A DNA stretch of 64,000 nt from contig JADJOU010000014.1 of the NCBI GenBank assembly GCA_016713645.1, positions 45,528 through 109,527 on the forward strand, read 5' to 3'. The notes beneath the pieces were generated by a model. It saw only the letters and a list, made by a program, of their open reading frames with translations. It was not told where the DNA came from and did no database searches. The stretch's first letter is position 1. Every line of letters begins with the position of its first letter. Shown here in pieces: positions 19,731-31,145 of the stretch. The position numbers and the translations under genes were made by a program. The stretch is from Bacteroidota bacterium. Lineage in GTDB: Bacteria > Bacteroidota > Bacteroidia > Chitinophagales > JADJOU01.

Positions 19731-22700
19731 CTACTTCGTCACCACCATCTTCTGATACCCCAATTGCGGATTGTCCAAGGCGTGTATATAATAAACCCCG
19801 CTGCTCAAGTCAATATCGTGATACTTGTTCTTGTTTGCTGCATTCAATTCTATCGTCATGACCTTTTGACCAATTTCATTGGTGATGACGTAGGTGCCCA
19901 ATGTATTGGATTGAATGAAGATTTGACCATGACTCGGATTCGGGAATACCATGATTTTTTCTTGTGCATAATTTTCAATTCCACTTCCTGAAATCGTCAC
20001 ACAGTTTGAAGTATCCGAACATCCATTCAACGTGACAATGACATTATATGAGCCATTTTGAGTAGGTGAAAAAGATCTTCCTTTTCCACTAGTTCCTGCA
20101 ATAGGAATTCTTGTAGCACAATCTAACCATTGATAGGTCGCACCAGCTTGACTTGCCGTAATTGTTTTGACTGATGTCGTGGTCGCTTTATTGGGCAGCG
20201 GCGTCACGGTCAAGTTCATCGTCACCACAGAATCACATCCCAAAAAGGTATTGAATGTATCCTTGTATGCACCCGAACTATTTCTCAGAATTCCATTCCA
20301 AAGAATGGGCTGATTCGCACAAGTAGTTTGATTGAATGATGAGGACTTAGTTGGATTGACAATTAAATTTAAGGTCACAATCGAATCGCAATTTTGGAAT
20401 GAAGGGAAGGTGTCTTTGTACGCACCTGCACTGCTTTGTGCGATGCCATTCCATAGATAAGATTGATTGGAACAAATCGTCTGGCTGAATGAAGAAGTCA
20501 CCACTGGATTGACAAATAAATTCAGCGTCACAATCGAATCGCAACCTAAATAAGTCGGGAAAGTATCTCTATAGGCACCGGCCGTATTTTGTGCAATGCC
20601 ATTCCAAGTGTAAGATTGGTTCGAACATATCGTCTGACTGAATGAAGAAGATTTCGTTGGATTGACGAGGAGGTTTAAGGTCACAACTGAATCACAACCC
20701 AAGGAATGATGTAAAGGTATCCAAGTATTGTCCGGCCGCCGTTTGAGCGATATTATTCCATGTATAAGATTGACCTGTGCAAATGGATTTAGTAAAACTT
20801 GTATTCGTTGGAATGACCGTCAAATTGAGCGTCACAATCGAATCGCAACCTGTGAAAGTGGAGAAAGTATCTTTATAGGCACCAGTAGTATTTTGCGCGA
20901 TGCCATTCCAACTATAAGATTGATTGGAACAAATGGTCTGACTGAATGAGGATGTCTTCACTGGATTCACAAATAAGTTGAGCGTCACAATCGAATCGCA
21001 ATTTTGGAAAGAAGGGAAAGTGTCTTTATACGCTCCTGCTGTGGTCTGCGCAATGCCATTCCATGTATAAGATTGATTTGAACAAATGGTTTGACTGAAT
21101 GAAGATGACTTAACAGGATTGACAAATAAATTCAGCGTCACAATCGAATCGCAATTTTGGAAAGATGGGAAGGTGTCTTTATACGCTCCTGCTGTGGTCT
21201 GCACGATGCCATTCCATGTATAAGATTGATTTGAACAAATGGTTTGATTGAATGATGATGTCTTGATTGGATTGATAAATAAATTGAGCGTCACAATCGA
21301 ATCGCAATTTTGGAAAGAAGGGAAGGTGTCTTTATAATTACCTGCTGTGCTTTGCGCGATGCCATTCCAAGTATAGGATTGATTTGAACATATCGTCTGA
21401 TTGAATGAAGAAGTCTTTACTGGATTCACAAATAAATTCAAAGTCACAATCGAATCGCAATTTTGGAAAGACGGGAAGGTGTCTTTATACGCGCCAGCCG
21501 TGGTTTGCGCAATGCCATTCCATATATAAGATTGATTCGAACAAATCGTCTGACTGAATGAAGAAGTCTTGACTGGATTGACAAATAAGTTGAGCGTCAC
21601 AATCGAATCGCAATTTTGGAAAGAAGGGAAGGTGTCTTTGTACGCACCTGCACTGCTTTGTGCGATGCCATTCCAAGTATAGGATTGATTCGAACAAATG
21701 GTTTGACTGAATGAAGATGTCTTAACCGGATTGACAAATAAATTCAGCGTCACAATCGAATCGCAATTTTGGAAAGAAGGGAAGGTGTCTTTATAAGCAC
21801 CAGCCGTGGTCTGTTCGATGCCATTCCATATATAAGATTGATTCGAACATATCGTCTGACTGAACGAAGATGTCTTGACTGGATTCACAAATAAATTCAG
21901 CGTCACAATGGAATCGCAATTTTGAAAACTTGGGAAGGTGTCTTTATAAGCGCCCGCAGTGGTTTGCGCGATGCCATTCCATGTATAAGATTGATTGGAA
22001 CAAATGGTCTGACTGAATGAAGATGTCTTCACTGGATTGATAAATAAATTCAGCGTCACAATCGAATCGCAATTTTGAAAAGAAGGGAAGGTGTCTTTAT
22101 ACGCACCTGCTGTGGTTTGCGCGATGCCATTCCATGTATAGGATTGATTCGAACAAATCGTTTGACTGAATGAAGAAGTCTTCACCGGATTGACAAATAA
22201 GTTGAGCGTCACAATTGAATCGCAATTTTGGAATGACGGGAAGGTGTCTTTATAAGCGCCAGCTGTGGTTTGCGCGATGCCATTCCAAGTATAAGATTGA
22301 TTCGAACAAATCGTCTGATTGATGGATGTCGTTTTTATTGGATTGACTTTGATTGAAATGGCTTTCCGACTGCTTGCAGCACAAGTACTATCTTGAACAT
22401 AGAATGCAGTATCTGCTGTGAGTATTTGTGTGCTATAAGCAGTATCTCCGCTGAGCCAAACCCCGCCAGTCGAGGCAGTATACCAACCCAGTTTCCCTGT
22501 TCTACTTGCATTGAGTGTCGTTGAATTTCCTGTGCAAATGGATTTATTTGAAGCAATAGGGGCATTGGGAGGAATGCATATAAGTGTACAAGTAAAATTA
22601 GATTTGTTGACATTTGTACCATCTCCTATTTGTCCTCTGTTATTATAGCCACTTGCACAAAAGGATTTTCTTTCAGTTTTTAATCCGAGCGAGTGGCCTG

Positions 22701-24801
22701 CACCACCAGCGACATTTACCCAATTCTTCTCACTTCCTATTTGAACAGGCGTAAATCTATTGGTGTTTGTACCATCTCCCAATTGACCAAGAAAATTATA
22801 TCCCCAAGCCCATAGTGTACCATCGGATTTTATGGCATGAACGTGATAGATTCCTTCAGCAACGCTAACCCAATTGCTTTCAGTTCCCACTTGAATGGGG
22901 AAATTTTTATTCACGGTTGTGCCATCTCCCAATTGACCCCAATTATTGTGTCCCCAAGTCCATAGGGTTCCATCATTTTTTATGGCTAAGGTGTGGAATT
23001 GATCAGCAAAAATACTGGACCAATTATTTGCCGTGCCTATTTGTTTTGGAACAATGCTATTCGTATTCGTGCTATCGCCTAGTTGCCCCATATCATTTCT
23101 TCCCCAAGTCCATAAAGTGCCGTCAGATTTTAAGGCAACCGAATGGTCATTTCCTGCGGCAACACTCACCCAATTCGCAGCATTTCCTATTTTCACCGGA
23201 CTTATTTTATTCCCTGTGGTACTATCACCTAATTGACCGACTTGGTTTCTTCCCCAAGCCCATAAGGTTCCATCCGATTTGATGCCGAGGGTATGGTATT
23301 CTCCACATGCTATACTCACCCAATTATTGCCACTTCCAATTTGCACAGGACTGGTTTTCGAAGTTAATGCGGAGCCTATACCCAATTGCCCATAAAGATT
23401 TAATCCCCATGACCATAAAGTGCCATTGGCTTGAATGGCTGCAGCATGAACTCCTCCAGCACTTACGCTAATCCAATTATTCGCCGTCCCAATTTGAACA
23501 GGTGACCATCTATCAAAATTAGTTCCATCGCCCAATTGCCCATCACTATTTCTTCCCCATGACCAGAGCTTTCCATCAGAATATAGACCAAGAGAGTATT
23601 CATTTCCCGCCGATAAATTAATCCATTCGCTTAAACTATTTATTTGCAGAGGGCTTGTCTTATCTGCCGTCGTGCCATCGCCTAATTGCCCAAAGAGATT
23701 ATGCCCCCAAGTCCATAATCCGCCATCTGCGCGCAAGCCCAAACTAAAGTTGGTACCAATAGCGGTGTATACCCAATTGGTGGCAGAACCTATTTGTGTT
23801 GGACTTGATTTGTCGACTAAAGTCCCATCACCCAAGTGTCCTTTGCTATTCTCTCCCCACGCCCAAAAAGTGCCATCTGTTTTTATTCCTGTCGTGTGGA
23901 CATATCCTGCGCATACAATTGCCCGATTCGTTGAGCTGCCTATTTGCACAGGGCTCGTTCTTTGGGTGGTTGTTCCATCTCCCAATCTGCCACTTCCATT
24001 ATTTCCCCAAGCCCATAATGTTCCATCTACTTTTGTACCTATCGTGTGATATTCCCCGCCAGATATAGATGCCCAATTATTTAAACTTCCAATTTGCACA
24101 GGACTCAATCTATTGGTGGTAGTCCCATCCCCCAATTGCCCATTATTATTATATCCCCAGGTCCATAAAGTTCCATTGGCTTGTATTCCAGTACTGTGAT
24201 ATCCTGCAGCTGAAATGGTCATCCATTTAGCACTTCCAATGGGTACTGGACTATTTCTCTGAGTGGTTGTTCCATCGCCCAATCTTCCAAATAAATTATA
24301 TCCCCATGCCCAGAGTGAGCCATTCGCTTTTAGTGCTAGTGTATGGTTAATGCCTGCGGATACAGATACCCAAGTTGTATCTGAACCAACTTGAATGGGA
24401 TTGTTTTTTTGTGTCGTTGACCCATCCCCCAATTGCCCATATGCATTATTCCCCCATGACCATAAGGTTCCATTGGATTTTATCCCAAGGGAAAAATACA
24501 AGCCAGCAGAGACCGATACCCAATTCTCTTCCGTGCCAATCTGCACAGGCGTATTGCGTTGAGTCGTTGTTCCATCTCCCAATTGACCATTGTTGTTTTC
24601 TCCCCATGCCCAAAGCTTTCCATTTCTAATCTCTAAGGTATGCGTAGTTCCCACATCTGCTCTCTGATAATCTGCGCGATAGGGGATAGATTTTTTGTGA
24701 TTCGACCTTGAACTTTGTCCGAATGAATGGAGCGCTGATAAAAAGATGGCAAGTGAAAGTATAATTCTATACATCATAATTGTTTGACTTTTGAAATGCA
24801 A
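19731..24801 (-). CDS. RCC1-repeat propeller protein with 51-residue repeats and T9SS sorting domain, one frameshift
   Basis: The most plausible start is the Met-Met pair at residues 9-10 (24777), giving the signal peptide MMYRIILSLAIFLSALHSFG; an upstream Met is at 24801. Fourteen RCC1-type repeats follow (LWAWG..N.GQLGDGTT, then P.QIG, then W.SVSAG..H); the fourteenth is degenerate. Fourteen blades would suit two seven-bladed propellers. After a Cys-containing linker (CTGNSTTLNAS) come fourteen tandem 51-residue repeats (SQTICSNQSYTWNGIAQ, then DTFPSFQNCDSIVTLNLFVNP). The C-terminal T9SS sorting domain reads MVFPNPSHGQIFI. The frame breaks at about 20698, where one extra G (GGG instead of GG) separates FLG from CDSVVTLNL. 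Surface adhesin or scaffold is a reasonable guess; no enzymatic domain is visible. Confidence 0.85.
20210..22336 (-). repeat. Fourteen tandem 153-bp coding repeats
   Basis: Units of 153 bp (51 residues) run without interruption. Units 2-9 are close to identical in DNA and protein, and the outer units are more diverged. Each has two cysteines (TICSNQ and NCDS or GCDS) that could form an intradomain disulfide after export. The same family occurs in the genes at 25109-31006 and 31146-34041. Confidence 0.9.
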
Positions 24802-25052
24802 ATTCTATAAATAATTTTCAGGATTAATTTTCCTTCAATGTAAAAAATGAATGCCAATTCATTCGTTTACAAAAGGTCTTGAAGTAAATTGATTCAAATT
24901 TAAATAGTTTAGGGCAAAATTAAGTGACTATTAGGATTTGGCCTTTTTAATATAGTGGAGTCACCAAGAAGAATCCCGAAATTACAGCATTTAATCCAAA
25001 TTTAGACGGATATCTTGCGCTAAAAAATAGGATTCCAATTGCGTAAAAAAAA

Positions 25053-25087
25053 TCCCCAATAAAAAGTGATTTGCTTTTTATTGGGGA
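25053..25087 (-). terminator. Rho-independent terminator of the giant glycine-rich protein gene
   Basis: A 14-bp perfect stem (25053-25066 with 25074-25087) has a 7-base loop, followed on the minus strand by a run of T (A-run at 25045-25052). It lies 22 bases past the stop at 25109. The rest of 24802-25108 is AT-rich spacer upstream of the RCC1 gene with nothing else recognisable. Confidence 0.9.
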
Positions 25088-25108
25088 TATAGAATATTCA
25101 ATCAGTGA

Positions 25109-28100
25109 TTATCTCGTCACCACAATTTTCTGATAACCGATTGAAGGATTGTCCTGTGAGTGGATAAAATAAATACCGCTGCTCAAGTCGATCACTTCAT
25201 GTTTGAATCGATTGTCTGCATTCAATTCAAAGGTTTGAATCGTCTGTCCGATTTCATTGATGATAAAGAAAGTTCCCGCTTTATCCGCTTCAACCATAAA
25301 ATTGCCCAGACTTGGATTTGGATAAATTTTGATGCCTGCATCTGCACGGTTGATTTGATCGATACCTACTATACCTGAGATGAAGGTGCATACGGAGGTA
25401 TCCGAACAATTATTCAAGGTGAGCGCAACAGCATAGGAGCCATTTTGATTTGGTGTGAATATTTGACTGGTCGCTCCTGCAATTGGCGCCTTTCCAGCAT
25501 TGCAATCCAACCATTGATAGGTCGCGCCAGCTTGGTTGGCTATGAGTTTATTCGCTTGTCTCTTAATTGTATTATTTGGACTTGGCTCAATGGTCAAATT
25601 CAAATTGACCGTGCTATCACATCCATTTGAATTGATGAATTTAGCCGTATAGAGGCCTGCATATGTTCGCTTGATTCCATTGAATAAATATGACTTGCCT
25701 GCGCACATCGTGTGATTGACAGTAGAAGTGGATGGCGGTGTTACTGTTAAATACAAGTTGATGATGCTATCACATCCACCAGGAGCATCTTTCTTATAAG
25801 AGAAAGAGTCGGTCGCGTATCGCAACAAGCCATTGAACAAATACGATTGTCCTGTGCATATTGTCTTGTAGATATTCAATCGAGGAACTGGTCGAACGAC
25901 TAAGTTGAGCGTAACATAAGTCTTACATCCATTCGATGCTATTAAGGTATCTAAATACGTTCCTGTCGTGGTTCTATTTACTTCGTTAAAGAAGTATATT
26001 TCTCCTTGACAAATGTATTGCGTATACGTGAATTGCAGCGATGGATTCGCGGTTAGATTGAGTGTCACGATACTATCGCAACCATTAAATGCAACCAAAG
26101 TGTCTTTATAAACACCGGAAGTATTTAAGTTCATGCCCTTGAAGAAATAGGTTTGGTCACTGCAAATAGAAATGCCAAAACTGAATTTCGAACTCGGCTT
26201 TACAAATAAATTCATCGTGACGACGCTATCGCAACCCAAGTAATTGACAAAGGTATCTTTGTATGAACCGGGTACATTTCTGTAAACTCCATTCCATAGA
26301 GCTGAAGTGCTCGAACAGATAAATTCGTTGAAAGAACTTCCATTGACAGAATTAACTGTGAGGTCTAAGGTGACGACACTATCACATCCCAAGTAATTGA
26401 CAAATGTATCTAAATAAGTGCCCGTAGTCGTCAGATTAGCGCCATTCCATGGATAAGAGCCATTGGAACAAATCGATACAAATATAGTGCTCGCAGAAAC
26501 TGGATTCACCGTGAGGTTTAATGTAACCACACTATCGCAGCCCAAGATGTTCACAAATGTATCTAAATAAGAACCTGTTGTATTCTGCGCAACGCCATTC
26601 CACATATAGGTTTGATTGGAGCAAATGGTTTTATTCAAGATACTTGAACTCGTTGGATTAACCGTCAAGTTCAACGTCACGAAACTATCACATCCTTTAA
26701 AGTTGGTAAATGTATCTAAATAAGTGCCAGTTGTATTTTGACTAATACCATTCCAAGTGTAAGACTGATTAGAACATATCGTTTGATTCAATGAACTAGA
26801 AGAAGTTGGATTGACCGTTAAATTGAGTGTAACGATGCTATCGCAATTGTATTGATTGATGAAAGTATCATTATAAGCGCCTGTCGTGTTTTGCGCAATT
26901 CCATTCCAAGTATAAGTTTGATTGCCGCAGATTGTTTGACTGAATGAACTGGCTGTTGTTGGATTGACGGTGATTTTAAATGTTCTGACGACCCCTGTAC
27001 AAGCTGAACCACCCGTAGAACCGAATTTAATTTTCACATAACCATTGCCTGTTTTAAATCCAGCAGTATTATTTTGATTAGTGCCGCTATTGTATGAACC
27101 GCCGCCGCCGCCGCCAGTAAATGGTTGAGTTCCGCTCGTAGCACCTCCAGCGTATCCGCCGCCGCCGCCGCCGTTTCCACCGGTAGACCATGCGCCTCCA
27201 CCGCCGCCGTATCCACCAGCTACAGTTACTGCACCAGCTGAACCGCCAGCACCGCCATTGACATAAGATTTACCTCCATTGGTAGCACCACCTGAACCTG
27301 GAGTTCCATTGGTGGTAAATCCACCGCCGCCTCCGCCTGAGCCATTACTTGCCCCTCCGCCGTTGGTCGGTGTACCACCTGCGACCAATCCATTTCCACT
27401 CGATGTTCCCGATGTGCCAGTGACTCCATCTTTACCATCTCTATTGGCACCGCAAGCTGTGATATTATTCGAAGCACCTCCACCGCCACCAGCGACTATG
27501 AGGGGAACATTTCCTGTTCTGACAACAAAAGTACCGCCGCCACCGCCTCCATTGGAGCCATTCGTCGGACCTTGTTGACCAACCATGATGCTGATCGTTT
27601 CACCTGGTGTTACTGCGATATCTCCAATCATTCTTGCGCCTTTGCCTCCTGTAGCTGCACAAGTTACGGTGACAGATCCGCCTTGTGCACCAACTGCTTC
27701 AAAATTGGCTGTTGTAATCCCCGCAGGAACTGTCCAAGTTTGCAATCCACCAGTATAATTGTATACAACAGAATCTGAAGTGCTGCCGCCGATACTTGGA
27801 CTGACTTTTACAATTGACGTGATTGGCACTGATCCATTATTGTTGGCAATGAACCCAGGAATATTTCCAACGCCCATTGCTCCTAATCCGATAGATGTTG
27901 AATCATTCGTCCAACTGAAGTTTGTTCCTGTAATTGGCCCCGTGAATGCGATTGCTGCGATATTTCCTTTGTTGCAAATGATTTTATCCGCTATTGAATC
28001 AACAGAAGGCGCTGGAGTCACTGTCAAGTTTAAGGTGACGATACTATCACAACCTTTGAAATTCGTAAATGTATCTAGATAAGCACCATTGGTATTTCGA

Positions 28101-31006
28101 TTGATTCCATTCCACAAATAAGATGAAGTTGCGCAGATAGTCGCATTGATAGAACTTGAACTAGTTGGGTTTACTGTGAGGTTCAAGGTTACGATACTAT
28201 CACACCCTCCTTGAGCTGAGAATGTATCTAAATATGCGCCTGTCGTATTTCTATTGATTCCATTCCACAAATAGGATTGATTGGAACAAATCGACTGACT
28301 GAAAGAACTTGTATATGCTGTATTTACGGTTAAATTGAGGGTGACAATACTATCGCATCCCAAATAAGTGGGGAATGTATCAGGGTAAGAACCCGTGGTA
28401 TTTCTATTGACTCCATTCCATAAATAAAATTGACTAGAACAAATGATATGATTGAATGAACTAGACTTTGTTGGATTTACGGTGATAGTGAAATTGATTG
28501 GTGTGCCTGCACAGGATGCTCCAGATGAATATTTGATTTTCACCAAGCCATTGCCTGATCTTATTCCTGTCGTGGTTGCGCCACTTGTAACGCCACCGTA
28601 ATAACTAGATCCACCTGCTCCACTCTGACCAGAGAAGTTACCTGCATAAGTTCCATTTGTACCTGTCAATCCTCCACCAATAGCACCTACAGCACCTGTT
28701 TGATTGCCAACTTGGGAAGAACTGATTTCCGTTCCGCCATTTCCACCTTGCCCCAATGAGCCAGCAAAGCCATTATTATTATTCACGGCATAGGTCGATG
28801 TACCTGCATTTCCTCCAGCAGATTGCGTTCCACCTGTTGGTAGAGTCGTACTTGCACTTGGCCAGCCTGCGCCGCCGCCACCACCGTAATAGCCGCCACC
28901 GCCGCCACCGCCTGTTCCTCTGCCAATACTTTGAATTCTATTTCCAGCTGCCCCGCCGCCGCCAGCAGCTACAATCACTCGATTGGTGAGCGCATTGCCT
29001 AGATGTCTTACATCTGAGGCGCCACCGCCACCACCGCCACGCGGATTTGCATTCGTTGCTGTGGTTGTACCACTATTGCCTCCTCCATTATATCATGCAG
29101 CATTTGATGTGACTGAAGTTGGCGTGACTCCTTGTCCGCCGACGCGTATTCTCAAGGTGTCACCAGGAGTGACTGTTAAATTACCACTCGCAAACCCTCC
29201 TAATCCGCCAGCAACGCCCATTGTGCTTGAGCCTCCTTGAGCTCCCCATGATTCAATATTGACAGAGGTTACGCCTGCAGGGACAACAAAAATTTGCTCA
29301 TTGCCTGTATAAGTAAATGTCGTCGAATCTAATGAAGAACCGCCACTGCTGCTCTTTGGCGTTACAGTTACCGTAGCAATAATCGGAGTCGCTCCAGCAT
29401 TAATTCCTGTAAATGCCGCAATATTGCCAGACCTATTCGCTGCTAAGCCTATCGATGGTGTATTGTTGGTCCAGGTATAGGTGATTCCGCTGAATGAGCT
29501 AGAGAAACTTATAGCCGAAATACTCTTTCCATTACATGCTGTTTTGTTTGTAATTGTATTCATGGTTGGTGCAGATCCAATGATAATGCTATCTACAGCA
29601 GTACATCCACTTGATGTGACTGTTACGGAATAAGTACCAGCACTGCTCACTAAAATGGTTGGCGTTGTAGCACCAGTGCTCCAAGAATAAGTATAGCCAG
29701 CTCCAGTGGCATTTAAAGTGAGACTTCCGCTGCATAAAACAGTGTCTTTTCCTAAATTGACTGTAGGACCAGAATTTGAAATAACCTTGCTCGTCGTCGA
29801 TGAATCAAAACAGCCATTGGTATTTGTTTTAATCATATTGTAAATGCCTGGTGTCGTTACATTGTACGTATTTGATGTTGCTCCGCTGATTAATACGCCA
29901 TTCTTAAACCATTGACTTGTACCTCCCGATGATCCTGTCAAAGTGACGGCTGGTCCTCCCGCACAAACAGCACTTCCGCCTGTAATTGTAACTGCTGGAA
30001 GGGCATTGATTGAAATTGTTTTGGTGAAAACTGTATCAATGCAATAGCCGTTGTTGATTAAAACATATACTGTTTTTGCTCCTGAACTCACATAGACATG
30101 CGCTCCACTTCCGCCAACAACAGTATCAATTTTTCCATCTCCCCAAACATAATATAGGGTTTGATTTTTTACACTGGCAGCGCCAATTTTTATCGTATCA
30201 TATTTAGCACAAGCTGTATCTTTTTGAGTTGCAAATTGCGCGGGCATGATCATGCCTCTGTTTACTGCAGCACTTGTGACATTGGTTGTAATATTGCCCA
30301 AAGTATCTACTTTTCTAAAGCCACCACTTAAATGAGATATGAGGAAGGTGTCATTATTCCAATAAACTGCCCCAGTTACTTCATTGGTTGCATTTAAACT
30401 GGTGGTAATTAATGTTGTAGTATATGGACTTGTCAAACTCACTTTATCATAGCGAGAGGGTCCCCATCCAGTCCAGTGATAAAGCATATTCGTTTTTGGA
30501 TGATATGCGATAACTTGTCCGCCAGTAACATTGCTAAGAGTAGTGAGTGAAGTTTTAGCTCCTGTCGTTTTATTGATAGAATACAAGCGGTTGGGAACTG
30601 TCGCCCCAGCGCCCGTCAATCCGTACAATTGACCATTCCGATCGAATACGATCGACGAAAAATTATCTCCCAAATTGGCAACATTCGTGCAAACACCCGT
30701 GCTCAAATTAATCGTAGCGAGAATTCTACCTGTGACATTATTATCCTTGATAATGACATAAGATTTATGTGTGCATGGGTCATAAGCCAAACCCAGCATG
30801 CCGTCAATGGTATTTCCAGCTAAGGTTGCTGTGGTGGTTGATAATAACGCATAGGTCGCACTCGAAGCATTGTATGCCCTCAGCTTATCGTCATTTTGAT
30901 TTACTCCAAATACTTTGGGAATAGGGGGATAAGTTTGCCCTTTCATTACTTTACTCGAAAATGCACCTATCATCGCTATGATAGCCAATACTTTTGCTTT
31001 GCTCAT
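25109..31006 (-). CDS. Giant (~1,965-residue) T9SS-exported glycine-rich repeat protein with one in-frame TGA
   Basis: The start at 31006 gives a signal peptide (MSKAKVLAIIAMIGAF). A ~280-residue N-terminal domain (DDKLRAYN, DPCTHKSYVII, GDNFSSIVFDRNGQLYGLTG) looks like a propeller or quinoprotein fold, followed by PKD/Ig-like domains (SGGTSQWFKNG, SYSWSTGATTPT). Then come a glycine-rich domain, three 51-residue repeats, a second glycine-rich domain (poly-Gly from GCC/CCG-rich DNA at 27080-27380 on the plus strand), nine more 51-residue repeats, and a T9SS sorting domain (IYPNPSLGNFMV). A TGA at 29093-29095 interrupts the frame in SNAA-stop-YNGGGNSG. Both sides are in the same frame and belong to the same glycine-rich domain, so I treat it as one gene. 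Function unknown. Confidence 0.8.
25583..26965 (-). repeat. Nine tandem 51-residue coding repeats
   Basis: Nine units of about 153 bp match the family in the RCC1 gene but are more diverged from each other (ICSNQSYTWNG, then GCDSIVTLNLTV). Three more units lie at about 28015-28475, upstream of the second glycine-rich domain. Confidence 0.8.
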
Positions 31007-31145
31007 AATATCTTAATATTTGTTAAATAACTATATAAAGGTATTATTGATTTTCAAGAATTCAAATTTTTTTTGCCTTTTGATTAAAAAAATAATGGCT
31101 AGATTCTGAAATTCAAGTTGTTGGAATGAAAAAGCACCAATTGTA

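Noticed and set aside
20210..22336. Regularly spaced 153-bp repeats resembling a repeat array
   Set aside because: Units are contiguous, in frame and encode a conserved 51-residue domain. There are no spacers, so this is not CRISPR.
27226..28989. Proline- and alanine-rich frames antisense to the glycine-rich domains
   Set aside because: Poly-Gly codons read on the other strand give poly-Pro/Ala. There is no start context or family similarity.
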